From the NCBI RefSeq assembly GCF_009363075.1, contig NZ_CP045293.1, forward strand, positions 5,367,501 through 5,431,500: a DNA stretch of 64,000 bases, written 5' to 3'. Made by a program: the position numbers and the translations under genes. Under the pieces are notes generated by a model, which made no database searches, was not told where the DNA came from, and worked only from the letters and a program-made list of their open reading frames with translations. Origin of the DNA: Paenibacillus guangzhouensis. Its GTDB lineage: Bacteria; Bacillota; Bacilli; Paenibacillales; Paenibacillaceae. This document shows positions 30,313-38,915 of this stretch, one piece after another. Numbering within the stretch: the stretch's first letter is position 1; each line of letters opens with the position of its first letter.

Positions 30313-30450
30313 GTGTTGCAGACGGTAGTCTTTAGCACATCCACTCGCTTTCTATGCTGAGTAACTACAGATATCCTTCTTCGTGTTCATGTTCAACTGA
30401 ATTGTTCAATGGAACCACACCTCGCTTGTACCGACAAAAGTATTATGGAC
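30313..30450. repeat. 138-bp direct repeat, copy 2
   Basis: Partner of copy 1 at 29719-29857. It ends 52 bp short of the 3' end of the yjzC-like gene. Confidence 0.9.
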
Positions 30451-30501
30451 CGAACGAAGAGAGATTATGCATATCTTATTTCATCTTTTTCGTTCGTGTC
30501 G

Positions 30502-30696
30502 TTAGTGTACCATTGCGTGGTGCTTCTTCTTCCACTTCCGGTCCTTGTTCGTCGTCTCGGGGAATGTATCACCGCGTTTCAATTCGATCATTTTCGGATC
30601 TTGGATCTCTGTGTGGAAGCTGGCTTCACCAACCTCCATGTACCAGCCGTTATTCGGCGCTTTGTCACCGGGTTCGAATTCTGTTCTCTCGCCCAT
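30502..30696 (-). CDS. YjzC-like small protein
   Basis: 64 residues. The start MGERTEFEPGDKAPNNG and later LKRGDTFPETTNKDR match the YjzC family of small proteins in spore-forming Bacilli; function unknown. I chose the ATG at 30696 because AAGGAGG lies eight bases upstream; longer in-frame readings include that site. It points towards the origin against its neighbours. Confidence 0.8.
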   Translation of the reverse strand: MGERTEFEPGDKAPNNGWYMEVGEASFHTEIQDPKMIELKRGDTFPETTNKDRKWKKKHHAMVH

Positions 30697-30803
30697 GCGG
30701 GCCACCTCCTTCAGGATAAGTGCGTTCCACATTATTGTGAGTCAAAGCGATGCTGAACATGAATGGAGAATTGTTCCCGCAGGAAGCTGCCACAAACCGG
30801 CAC

Positions 30804-30832
30804 TTGCAGGTCGTGACTGAATTTGGTACACT
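30804..30832 (+). promoter_or_regulatory. Promoter of rpsF-ssb-rpsR
   Basis: TTGCAG (30804-30809) and TACACT (30827-30832), 17-bp spacer, about 80 bp before rpsF. Confidence 0.6.
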
Positions 30833-30859
30833 ATTTGGGTGCGAGTTCGACTCGTGCCC

Positions 30860-30892
30860 CTTGCTCTCAATCTTGAATTGAGGGCCGCTAAG
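30860..30892 (+). promoter_or_regulatory. Putative S6:S18 autoregulatory leader in the rpsF mRNA
   Basis: A hairpin (30864-30871 with 30877-30884) sits on a short outer stem (30860-30863 with 30888-30892), leaving a bulged CCG at 30885-30887. The known bacterial S6:S18 leader motif has a conserved CCG in such a bulge. Binding of the S6:S18 complex would repress the operon. Confidence 0.55.
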
Positions 30893-30912
30893 TCCAAGAG
30901 GAGGTGAAAAAT

Positions 30913-31200
30913 ATGCGCAAATATGAAGTGATGTACATTATTCGTACTGATATTGAGCAAGAAGTTGTTCAAGCAGCAGTCGAGAAATTCCAAGGCATCA
31001 TCTCCAACGGTGGTGGAGAGATTACAAAGCACGATGTGCTCGGTAAACGCCGTCTTGCGTATGAGATCAAGAAGTTCCGTGATGGACACTATGTCCTAGT
31101 TAACTTCACAGCTGAACCAGCTGTTGTAGCGGAACTTGAGCGTGTGATGAAGATTTCCGATGAAGTCATTCGTTACCTGATCACTCAAGATGTTGCTTAA
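30913..31200 (+). CDS. rpsF: 30S ribosomal protein S6
   Basis: 95 residues (MRKYEVMYIIRTDI, GKRRLAYEIKKFRDGHYVL). Binds S18 on the 30S platform. The ATG at 30913 follows AGAGGAGGTGA; the ATG nine bases before overlaps that site. First gene of the rpsF-ssb-rpsR operon. Confidence 0.97.
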   Translation: MRKYEVMYIIRTDIEQEVVQAAVEKFQGIISNGGGEITKHDVLGKRRLAYEIKKFRDGHYVLVNFTAEPAVVAELERVMKISDEVIRYLITQDVA

Positions 31201-31243
31201 TTGAGACAAGCTTATGTAATTGAACGTTGAAGGAGAGGATTGG

Positions 31244-31738
31244 ATGTTAAACCGTGTTATTCTTATCGGTCGATTAACGCGTGACCCTGAATTGCGCTAC
31301 ACGCCAGCTGGTGTTGCAGTGACTCAATTCACCATTGCGGTAGATCGTCCGTTCTCGAACCAAGGCGGCGAACGTGAGGCGGATTTCATTCCAGTCGTTA
31401 CGTGGAGACAACTTGCAGAGACTTGCGCGAATTATTTGCGTAAAGGTCGCTTAACCGCGGTAGAAGGGCGTATCCAAGTTCGTAACTATGACAATAACGA
31501 AGGTAAACGTGTATACGTAACGGAAGTTATTGCAGATAATGTTCGTTTCTTGGAGTCTGGCAATCGTGAAGGCGGCGGATCTCGCGAAGAGGCTCAAGGC
31601 TCAGGTGGTTTCGGCGGTGGCGGATTTGGCGGCGGAAGCAATCAAGGAAGCAACCGGAATACATCGCGTAGCAACCAGGATCCTTTTTCGGATGACGGAA
31701 AACCGATCGATATATCGGATGATGATTTGCCATTTTAA
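31244..31738 (+). CDS. ssb: Single-stranded DNA-binding protein
   Basis: 164 residues. The OB-fold is N-terminal ([29 protein letters not shown]), followed by a Gly/Ser/Asn-rich linker and the acidic tip DDDLPF that recruits replication and repair proteins. The ATG at 31244 follows AAGGAGAGG. It lies between rpsF and rpsR, as in Bacillus. Confidence 0.97.
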   Translation: MLNRVILIGRLTRDPELRYTPAGVAVTQFTIAVDRPFSNQGGEREADFIPVVTWRQLAETCANYLRKGRLTAVEGRIQVRNYDNNEGKRVYVTEVIADNVRFLESGNREGGGSREEAQGSGGFGGGGFGGGSNQGSNRNTSRSNQDPFSDDGKPIDISDDDLPF

Positions 31739-31758
31739 TTGGAAAGGACTGACAACGA

Positions 31759-32040
31759 ATGAGCTTCAAGCAAAGAGATAACAATGAAGAGCGTGGCGAG
31801 AAGAAATTCGGCGGCCGCCGTGGCGGACGCAACAAACGTCGCAAAGTTTGCTACTTCACAGTAAACAAAATTACTCACATTGATTATAAAGATACGGATT
31901 TGCTTCGCAAATTCATCAGTGAGCGCGGAAAAATTCTTCCTCGTCGTGTAACTGGTACAAGCGCGAAATACCAACGCTTGCTTACAATCGCGGTTAAACG
32001 TTCCCGTCAAATCGCATTGTTGCCATACACTACAGAGTAA
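31759..32040 (+). CDS. rpsR: 30S ribosomal protein S18
   Basis: 93 residues with the S18 core ([42 protein letters not shown]). It has a longer basic/Gly-rich N-terminal extension than Bacillus S18. ATG with GGAAAGGA upstream. Last gene of the operon. Confidence 0.97.
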   Translation: MSFKQRDNNEERGEKKFGGRRGGRNKRRKVCYFTVNKITHIDYKDTDLLRKFISERGKILPRRVTGTSAKYQRLLTIAVKRSRQIALLPYTTE

Positions 32041-32055
32041 GATCTGTGAACAAGA

Positions 32056-32088
32056 GCCTGCCTGAGACGATTCTCAGCAGGCTTTTTA
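32056..32088 (+). terminator. Terminator after rpsR
   Basis: 11-bp hairpin with one bulged C (32056-32067 with 32072-32082), then T residues. Confidence 0.85.
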
Positions 32089-32115
32089 TATATTCGAAGA
32101 AAGCAGGTGCGAAGG

Positions 32116-32379
32116 ATGGGGCTCGGACTCATTGTCGTGGAAGTCTGTGAGAGTAATGCAATGGCCGCTCTACCGCTGGAGGACCTGGAAGAAGAATTTC
32201 CTGAGGTTGCCATTATGCGGACCGATTGCTTAAATATGTGCGCCTTATGCAAGGCCAAATCCTATGTGATGGTGGATAATCAACGTGTTGCATCCTCTGA
32301 TCGAGATATTTGCTTAGCGAAGACCAAAGAAGCCATTAAGCAGCATTTGGATCAGTTCTATGGGGCTGTAGAAGAATAA
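32116..32379 (+). CDS. DUF1450 (YuzB-like) family protein
   Basis: 87 residues matching DUF1450 (LIVVEVCESN near the start; DCLNMCALCKAKSYVMV). The clustered cysteines suggest metal or redox binding; function unknown. The ATG at 32116 has AGGTG six bases upstream, so the GTG at 32107 is unlikely. Confidence 0.85.
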   Translation: MGLGLIVVEVCESNAMAALPLEDLEEEFPEVAIMRTDCLNMCALCKAKSYVMVDNQRVASSDRDICLAKTKEAIKQHLDQFYGAVEE

Positions 32380-32392
32380 TAGAAAAAGATCT

Positions 32393-32427
32393 AGCCGCTG
32401 CTCCGTTTGTGGACGGCGGTTTTTTGC
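32393..32427 (+). terminator. Probable terminator after the DUF1450 gene
   Basis: Imperfect hairpin (GCCG...CGGC, with CTCC/GGA inside) followed by six T residues. Confidence 0.6.
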
Positions 32428-32562
32428 GTTATTCGAATGTACATATGTGGGGGTATTTTGGCGTGGAAGTCCAGCAGGGGTTACGTTACAATAGGATGGA
32501 AGTACTTACCGATCGGATTCATACATATTGTCATCATTATTGTTGAAGATGGGGGCTGTGAG

Positions 32563-33369
32563 ATGAAAATATCAGTTGAAGGATTCTCGTTCTTTCACTT
32601 ATTGCAGCAAGAAATGATCGATGTCTTTGGTTACTTGGAGAGCTTGAAATATCGTTATCGAGTCGATGCTGCAGGGCTCTGGAACGGTTATTTCGTCAAT
32701 CGAAGTGAAGAAATCTGTCAGCTTCGGGAAGTGGACTATATACGCAAGATTAAGCTCGCACTCGCGGAACGCTCCATGACCGTGCCAAATATAGCGATCG
32801 ATGGAGCCCATGTCTGGGATCCGAACCCGGAGAAGCGGGAGCTACTCTACCAGAATGCACTCGCGCATCTCGATGTCGCTGAATATTTGGGGGCTCAGAC
32901 GGTTCGAATCGACACAGGTGGTTTCGGATCAACTGATATGACGGAAGAACAGTTCGAATATACGGCCAAGAGGTTCCAGGAATTCGCCCAACGTGCTTAT
33001 GACGGGGGGTACCGGATTGGTCCAGAGAATCATAGCGGTCCCTCACGTATGCCAAAATGGATGGTGAAGCTTGCTCAAGCAGTGAATCATCCTGGCTATG
33101 GCGTTCTACTTCATATGGGACGGTGGGATAGCGATGTGGAGGCTGGGGACTCCCTGCTCGCGCCTTGGGTGTATCACGTTCATCTTGATCCGAAATATGT
33201 ACATCCGCACCAGATTGAGAACCGGATGCAGCTGCTATTTAACCACGGGTATGATGGCTATTGGGGAATTGAATATTATGCGCAGGCGGCCCCATATGCA
33301 GAGATTGAGAGCTACGTCAGCGCAGTCAAAGCAGCTTATTTAAAACAAATTGGTGTTATTATTCGCTAA
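32563..33369 (+). CDS. Sugar phosphate isomerase/epimerase-type TIM barrel protein
   Basis: 268 residues of the AP-endonuclease-2/xylose isomerase-like barrel. Likely metal ligands are the Glu in IGPENHSG, His in LLHMGRWD, His in VYHVHLDPK and Glu in WGIEYY. The substrate is not identifiable. I chose the ATG at 32563; a longer reading from 32407 starts inside the preceding terminator. Stands alone between terminators. Confidence 0.8.
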   Translation: MKISVEGFSFFHLLQQEMIDVFGYLESLKYRYRVDAAGLWNGYFVNRSEEICQLREVDYIRKIKLALAERSMTVPNIAIDGAHVWDPNPEKRELLYQNALAHLDVAEYLGAQTVRIDTGGFGSTDMTEEQFEYTAKRFQEFAQRAYDGGYRIGPENHSGPSRMPKWMVKLAQAVNHPGYGVLLHMGRWDSDVEAGDSLLAPWVYHVHLDPKYVHPHQIENRMQLLFNHGYDGYWGIEYYAQAAPYAEIESYVSAVKAAYLKQIGVIIR

Positions 33370-33579
33370 AAGGTCAGACTCACTGTTCAGGTGGTTGAAT
33401 TTGGTTTTTTTGCGAAGCATTCACTTTTTGTTGTACCATGGAAGTAGGCGTAGGTAATTGCTGCAGCCGGAAAGGAGATGCGTGTCCGAAGATTGTGCCC
33501 ATAAATCACCGCAAATAAGGACCATTCGATAAGGCACAATAACCACATAACATCATCTTGCAGACAAAGGAAAAGGTTT

Positions 33580-34566
33580 ATGAAGAAACTAAACATTAAA
33601 AAACGTTATATTGCAATATCCCTTGTCGCGCTCGTATTGATCGGAGGATTTATATTCCGCAAACAGCTCGTGCTGCTCGGATTCGATCTCTTCCTGTCCG
33701 GACAAGTGGAGAAAAAGCTAGAGGGCTCGTATGAGCCGATTGAAGGGAAAAAGCCGGAAGAGAGCAAAATTACGCCGGCAGGCGATCCTTTCTCCATGCT
33801 GCTGCTCGGCATTGATCAGCGCGGCAAGGAGGTCGGTCGATCCGACACAATCATCTATACCGTGGCAAGACCTAAAGATGATAAGATCTTGATGGTGTCG
33901 ATCCCGCGGGATACGTACGCTGAGATCGTCGGAAAAGACAAGGAAGATAAGATTAATCACGCATTCGCGTTCGGCGGAAAGAAGATGATCATCGACTCGG
34001 TCGCGAAGCTGGTGGATGAGCCTGTCGACCACTATGCGACAATTAATTTCCAAGGATTCATCGATGTCGTCGATGCCATGGGCGGCGTAGAATTGCCGAT
34101 TACGAAGGATATCGTGAACAAAGCCGCTGAGCATGAGAAATTCACCGTTAAAGGCGGCAAACCGATCTATTCCGGTCAGGAAGCACTGTATTATGTAAGA
34201 TATCGGGAAGATGATCATATTAATCGTAGTGAACGAAACATGGTGTTCCTCAATGCCATTATGAATCGCATGACCCAACTGAACCAAATTACGAAGGTCC
34301 CTGAACTTATTTCAATTATGGGTGATAATTTCACAACGGATATTGAACCGAAGAAAATCATTGATTTGGCGAAGGACGTATTCACAGCCGATCATCGTGA
34401 AATATATAGCTACACATTAAAGGGAGAAGGCGGACGGAAGGCGAATCATATATGGTACTATATTCCAGATGAGAAAGACTTATCCTATATTCACGATATG
34501 ATCGATAATTGGATGGATCCGAACACCAAAACGGACCAATTAATGGTGCCAGTCAAGGAGAAGTAA
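33580..34566 (+). CDS. LytR-CpsA-Psr (LCP) family cell-wall glycopolymer ligase
   Basis: 328 residues. One N-terminal membrane segment (about 9-27) precedes an extracellular LCP domain: LLLGIDQRGKEVGRSDTII near 85, SIPRDTY near 113, and conserved arginines in YVRYREDDHINRSERN. Family knowledge: attaches teichoic acid or related polymers from lipid carriers to peptidoglycan. ATG after AAAGGAAAAGG. Which polymer is used cannot be told. Confidence 0.92.
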   Translation: MKKLNIKKRYIAISLVALVLIGGFIFRKQLVLLGFDLFLSGQVEKKLEGSYEPIEGKKPEESKITPAGDPFSMLLLGIDQRGKEVGRSDTIIYTVARPKDDKILMVSIPRDTYAEIVGKDKEDKINHAFAFGGKKMIIDSVAKLVDEPVDHYATINFQGFIDVVDAMGGVELPITKDIVNKAAEHEKFTVKGGKPIYSGQEALYYVRYREDDHINRSERNMVFLNAIMNRMTQLNQITKVPELISIMGDNFTTDIEPKKIIDLAKDVFTADHREIYSYTLKGEGGRKANHIWYYIPDEKDLSYIHDMIDNWMDPNTKTDQLMVPVKEK

Positions 34567-34612
34567 TAATCTAGACTGCATCGGTCAGGGAAACAGGAGG
34601 TTATGGGGAAAC

Positions 34613-35029
34613 ATGAATATTGCTTTTTTCTTGTTGCCGAAAAATGAGGTTGTCTGTCTGACACAAGAAAGTACCTTGCGGCAAGCATTAGAACGGATGG
34701 AATATCATCGGTACACTTCGGTACCAGTACTTACGGAAGATGGGGAGTACGTCGGCACGTGTACGGAAGGTGATTTGCTCTGGTTCATGAAGAATTCGAA
34801 CGGGAAGACGACCTTCGAGACGGCACACAAGGTAGTCTTGAAGGACATTCCGCTGCGAAGCGCCAATAAGCCGGTGCGGATCGATTCCAACATGGAGGAC
34901 TTGATAAGTCTTGCGAAAGTGCAGAATTTCGTGCCTGTCGTGGATGACATGAACAAGTTCATCGGGATCGTGCGCCGTTCGGAGATTATTGGGTATTGCG
35001 AGAAGAGGGTCTTCGCGAACAAGGTATAG
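34613..35029 (+). CDS. CBS-domain-pair protein
   Basis: 138 residues forming two CBS motifs (about 8-62 and 74-132; SVPVLTEDGEYVGTCTEGDL and FVPVVDDMNKFIGIVRRSEI) and nothing else. CBS pairs bind adenine nucleotides, and some Firmicute stand-alone CBS proteins bind cyclic di-AMP. A c-di-AMP role here is speculation, encouraged only by gdpP nearby. Confidence 0.85.
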   Translation: MNIAFFLLPKNEVVCLTQESTLRQALERMEYHRYTSVPVLTEDGEYVGTCTEGDLLWFMKNSNGKTTFETAHKVVLKDIPLRSANKPVRIDSNMEDLISLAKVQNFVPVVDDMNKFIGIVRRSEIIGYCEKRVFANKV

Positions 35030-35070
35030 AAACAGCAGCAAAAGCCATATCGGATGAACAAGGTTCAAGC

Positions 35071-35116
35071 GACTGCAGGGTCTACGGCACCAACGTGACA
35101 ATGCAGTCTTTTTTTT
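35071..35116 (+). terminator. Probable terminator after the CBS gene
   Basis: 7-bp arms GACTGCA (35071-35077) and TGCAGTC (35102-35108) with a long loop, then eight T residues. Confidence 0.6.
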
Positions 35117-35256
35117 AAAAGGACGACGAAGTCGTTTCTTCTTGAATGTAGAAGCTTTCGCCATCAAGCCACTCCTTCCTTGGGTCAGCTTCGATAAGAA
35201 GCTTTATTTATGATATAATCGAGAGTAAAGCGTTTTTATTCATGGAGAGAGTGTGG

Positions 35257-35568
35257 GTGACAAAGATGCAGAAAGAAATGGATTTGGCCAAGCGCGCCAA
35301 AGTGATTGAATGGCTGAAGACAGAAGTGCTCGATCACGTTTCACGACTGTTTAAATCTTTGTGGGAAGGCAGTACAACACGTGTCGTTGACAGTCTGTCC
35401 AGCCTTATCGTGAGCAGCTATATTCTAGGCCGCCGCCTTGGCGTGCCCTATAAAGAATTAGATGACAGCATTCTTGAGAAACTTAAGAAACATAAGCAAG
35501 AAGGGCATCAGCTTGAAGACTGGTATCAAGACATCTCCGCGCTCGAAGAACATTTACGTAAGAGGTGA
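35257..35568 (+). CDS. MazG-like family protein
   Basis: 103 residues, a small all-alpha MazG-like protein (KVIEWLKTEVLDHVSRLFKSL, IVSSYILGRRLGVPY). The acidic EExxE-type catalytic motif of true MazG pyrophosphohydrolases is not obvious, so activity is uncertain. The start is probably GTG at 35257, since GGAGAGAG lies just before it; ATG 35266 is also possible. Its last bases carry the ribosome site of yybS. Confidence 0.75.
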   Translation: MTKMQKEMDLAKRAKVIEWLKTEVLDHVSRLFKSLWEGSTTRVVDSLSSLIVSSYILGRRLGVPYKELDDSILEKLKKHKQEGHQLEDWYQDISALEEHLRKR

Positions 35569-35573
35569 ACACA

Positions 35574-36488
35574 TTGAAAATGCGCTGGTCTTCGGCATTG
35601 TGGAGCATTGCTGCTCTACTACTGATCTTGTCGCTATTTACACCGTTCCAAATTGTAACCATTAGCTTTATCGCCATTCCGATTGTTGTGCTCTATGCGA
35701 CAACAAATGTTCGAACATTTATCCTGCATATGCTCTGCGTATACCTGGTTGCATTTCTAGCCATGGGAACCTTCGGCTCAGCAGCGATCTTGTTCGCCGT
35801 ATACTTTACCATCCCTGCCGTGGTGATGGGCCGTCTGTATCGACGCAAGGCGTCAGCCATGGCGGTTTTCGTAGGTGGTACAGTTACTGTGCTCGCAGAA
35901 TCGATCATTATGTTGTTCGTCATGAATACGATCCTCGGCTTCGACTTTAATCTCTACCTTGGGGAGACCGTTCGGACAAGTCTTGATCCGCTGCAAACCG
36001 CGAATCTGATGCCTGTCGGCTGGACACCGAAGATGACGGATGACTTGGTCGCGATGATGACGCAGATGGTACCGTTCGCACTGATCTTCAGCTCGGTCCT
36101 GATCGCTGCTGTCACGCATACGATAAGCCGGCGTATTCTAAATAGACAGGGCGTCGAAGCTTCGAAGTTCAAGCCGCTTCACGAATGGATGCTGCCGAGA
36201 TCGCTGATTTGGTATTACTTTATCGCGGTACTCGCAGATATGTTCATTTCCGATACGGATACATCCTTCGTCACGGTTGTCTTAGTTAACTTATTGCCAT
36301 TATTAAAAATCGCGTTTATGATCCAAACGGTATGCTTCTTCTTCTTCGTAGCGCATATTAAACAATGGAATCGCATCCTGCCTATTCTGTTCGTGATTCC
36401 GCTCTTCATTTTCCCGCCGCTTCGGATTATCGGCTTATTGGATATCGCGTTTCCAATTCGCCAAAGTTTGGTAAAACCTAAAATGTAG
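35574..36488 (+). CDS. yybS: YybS-like DUF2232 membrane protein
   Basis: About 305 residues with around eight membrane segments throughout. It lies upstream of gdpP as yybS does in Bacillus, and matches DUF2232. Transport role is suspected from the ECF-S-like fold; the substrate is unknown. The start is TTG 35574, six bases after AGAGGTG, or ATG 35580. Coupled to the MazG-like gene. Confidence 0.85.
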   Translation: MKMRWSSALWSIAALLLILSLFTPFQIVTISFIAIPIVVLYATTNVRTFILHMLCVYLVAFLAMGTFGSAAILFAVYFTIPAVVMGRLYRRKASAMAVFVGGTVTVLAESIIMLFVMNTILGFDFNLYLGETVRTSLDPLQTANLMPVGWTPKMTDDLVAMMTQMVPFALIFSSVLIAAVTHTISRRILNRQGVEASKFKPLHEWMLPRSLIWYYFIAVLADMFISDTDTSFVTVVLVNLLPLLKIAFMIQTVCFFFFVAHIKQWNRILPILFVIPLFIFPPLRIIGLLDIAFPIRQSLVKPKM

Positions 36489-36500
36489 GGTGAGGAATGG

Positions 36501-38474
36501 ATGCCTAAATATTTATTTCAGCGGTGGCACGGTTATCATATGGTGTGGGCGTTCATCGTCATGCTGGTCATGATCGTTGCGCTCGCATGGCATAACTGGG
36601 TGCTCGGTGTAGCAGGTCTTGTATTGATTGCGATCCTCGTCATCTTGGCATGGAATGCGGAGAAGAACTTCCGGAAAGACATGAATGAGTATATTGCAAC
36701 GTTAACGTATCGCGTGAAGCGGACAGGAAATGACGTAATTAATGAGCTGCCATTCGGCGTTGTCCTCTATGATGAGGACAAACATGTAGAATGGCATAAT
36801 CCATACATGCTCCACATGTTAGGGCGTGAGACGCTGATCGGCGTCTCGTTGAAGGAGCTTGTACCTGGATTGCAGATACAGAAGGAAAAGGATAAGGAGC
36901 GGATCGTCCAGAGCGAGGTTGCGATCGGCGACCGTATCTTCTTAACCGTTCCGAAGCAAGAAGAGCGTCTGATCTACTTCCAAGACGTAACGGACTATGT
37001 GACGCTCCGACGTCGCTATGAAGCGGAGAAGCTCGTAATCGGCATCGTGATGCTCGATAATCTAGATGAACTGACCCAGGGGCTGGATGATCAACAACGT
37101 GCGGCACTGCTCTCGAGGGTGACGAATCATATTACCGAATGGGCGCATGACCATCAGATCTATATGAAACGCCTTACCTCGGATCGATATCTGATTCTGC
37201 TCGATCACGAGCTGCTCAAGGAAATTGAGATGACGCGCTTCGTTATTCTCGATGAGGTTCGTGAGCTTACGGTGGATAACAAGCTGCCGCTTACACTCAG
37301 CATCGGGATTGCAGCAGGAATTGATAATATCATTGAGCTAGGTCAGCTGGCACAGTCCAGCTTGGATATTGCACTTGGCCGCGGCGGCGACCAGGTAGCT
37401 GTCCGCGAAGGACAGCGGTTATCGTTCTATGGCGGGAAGTCGAATGCGGTGGAGAAACGGACACGGGTCCGTGTACGCGTCGTTGCGCATGCGCTTCGCG
37501 ATTTCATGCAGGCGAGCGACAAAATAATAATTATGGGCCACCGCATGCCGGATATGGACTCCGTCGGTGCGGCGATCGGGTTGCTCAAAGCTGCCCAAGC
37601 GCTGCAGGTAGAAGCTTATATTGTGCTTGAGGGTGTGAACCCATCCATCGATCGCATGATTAGTTATATTAAGCAGAATGATGCGCTCTGGGAGCAATTC
37701 ATTACCCCAGAACAAGCGGTGCAGAAGATGACCGCGAATACGCTCGCGATCGTCGTGGATACGCACAAAGCTTCCATGGTGAAGGAGCCGCGGTTATTGC
37801 AGCTCACGAACCGCGTCGTGGTGATCGATCATCACCGGCGTGGGGAAGAGTTCCTGCAGGATGCCGTCCTGATTTATATGGAGCCGTATGCCTCCTCGAC
37901 CTGCGAGCTTGTGACAGAGCTGCTGCAATATATTCATGATCGAATTATTTTCCAGCCGCTCGAAGCGACAGTGCTTCTGGCAGGGATTACGGTGGATACG
38001 AAGAATTTCTCCATGCGGACGGGCTCAAGAACGTTCGAGGCGGCAGGATTCTTACGGCGCAATGGCGCAGATACGATTATGATTCAGAATATGTTAAAAG
38101 AAAATCTCAAGGAATATATCGCAAAAGCGGAGGTGATGCGCCTCACGCAAATGCTGTACGGACATATCGCTGTAGCGGTTACAGAACCAGAACGTAAATT
38201 TTCACAGTTGATGATTGCGCAAGTAGCTGATACGCTGTTAACCATGAACGATGTGCTAGCTTCCTTTGTTATTAGTGAACGGCCGGACGGTCATATCGGA
38301 ATTAGCGCTCGTTCCCTCGGCCAAATGAATGTGCAAGTGGTGATGGAACGGCTCGGCGGCGGCGGACATTTAACGAATGCCGCAGCGCAATTGGACGGAA
38401 CATTGGCAGAAGCCGAAGCGAAGCTCAAACGGGTATTGGCTGAAATTGATGCGGAAGAGGGGTTATTCGAATGA
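36501..38474 (+). CDS. gdpP: Cyclic-di-AMP phosphodiesterase GdpP
   Basis: 657 residues in the standard order: two membrane segments (about 12-53), a PAS-like heme/ligand domain (about 75-150), a degenerate GGDEF domain (about 165-300), and a DHH/DHHA1 domain. Metal-binding motifs are intact: [29 protein letters not shown] and the terminal [12 protein letters not shown]. It hydrolyses c-di-AMP to pApA and so affects potassium and cell-wall homeostasis. Overlaps rplI by 4 bp. Confidence 0.96.
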   Translation: MPKYLFQRWHGYHMVWAFIVMLVMIVALAWHNWVLGVAGLVLIAILVILAWNAEKNFRKDMNEYIATLTYRVKRTGNDVINELPFGVVLYDEDKHVEWHNPYMLHMLGRETLIGVSLKELVPGLQIQKEKDKERIVQSEVAIGDRIFLTVPKQEERLIYFQDVTDYVTLRRRYEAEKLVIGIVMLDNLDELTQGLDDQQRAALLSRVTNHITEWAHDHQIYMKRLTSDRYLILLDHELLKEIEMTRFVILDEVRELTVDNKLPLTLSIGIAAGIDNIIELGQLAQSSLDIALGRGGDQVAVREGQRLSFYGGKSNAVEKRTRVRVRVVAHALRDFMQASDKIIIMGHRMPDMDSVGAAIGLLKAAQALQVEAYIVLEGVNPSIDRMISYIKQNDALWEQFITPEQAVQKMTANTLAIVVDTHKASMVKEPRLLQLTNRVVVIDHHRRGEEFLQDAVLIYMEPYASSTCELVTELLQYIHDRIIFQPLEATVLLAGITVDTKNFSMRTGSRTFEAAGFLRRNGADTIMIQNMLKENLKEYIAKAEVMRLTQMLYGHIAVAVTEPERKFSQLMIAQVADTLLTMNDVLASFVISERPDGHIGISARSLGQMNVQVVMERLGGGGHLTNAAAQLDGTLAEAEAKLKRVLAEIDAEEGLFE

Positions 38475-38914
38475 AAGTTATTTTCTTGAAAGATGTTAAA
38501 GGTCAAGGTAAAAAAGGTGATATTAAAGAGATTTCGGAAGGATACGCGCAAAACTTCCTTCTACCAAGAGGTCTTGCACGTCTAGCGACGGATGGTAATG
38601 TGAAGACGCTGGAACAGCAGAACCTATCGGAACAGAAGCGTAAAGCACAAGAGAAAGCAGATGCAGAAACGCTCGGCAAAACGCTTGAGGAGACAACAGT
38701 TGTCATCAAGGCGAAATCCGGTGAAGGCGGCCGTCTATTCGGAGCGATCACAAGCAAGCAAATTGCTGAGGCTCTTGAGAAAATGAAATTTAAAGTCGAT
38801 AAACGTAAAATTGAATTGAACGATCCGATTCGTTCACTTGGAACGATGCATGTCATGATCAAATTGCATCCGGAAGTGAAGACTCAGGTGAAGGTTCAAA
38901 TCGTGGAGGAATAA
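38471..38914 (+). CDS. rplI: 50S ribosomal protein L9
   Basis: 147 residues ([32 protein letters not shown]), with the long connecting helix and the C-terminal domain. ATGA overlap with gdpP, and 1 bp from dnaB. Confidence 0.97.
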   Translation: MKVIFLKDVKGQGKKGDIKEISEGYAQNFLLPRGLARLATDGNVKTLEQQNLSEQKRKAQEKADAETLGKTLEETTVVIKAKSGEGGRLFGAITSKQIAEALEKMKFKVDKRKIELNDPIRSLGTMHVMIKLHPEVKTQVKVQIVEE

Positions 38915-38915
38915 G

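Noticed and set aside
30354-30719. 121-codon plus-strand ORF across repeat copy 2
   Set aside because: It crosses the repeat and is antisense to the better supported YjzC-like gene; low-complexity Ser/Pro/Arg content.
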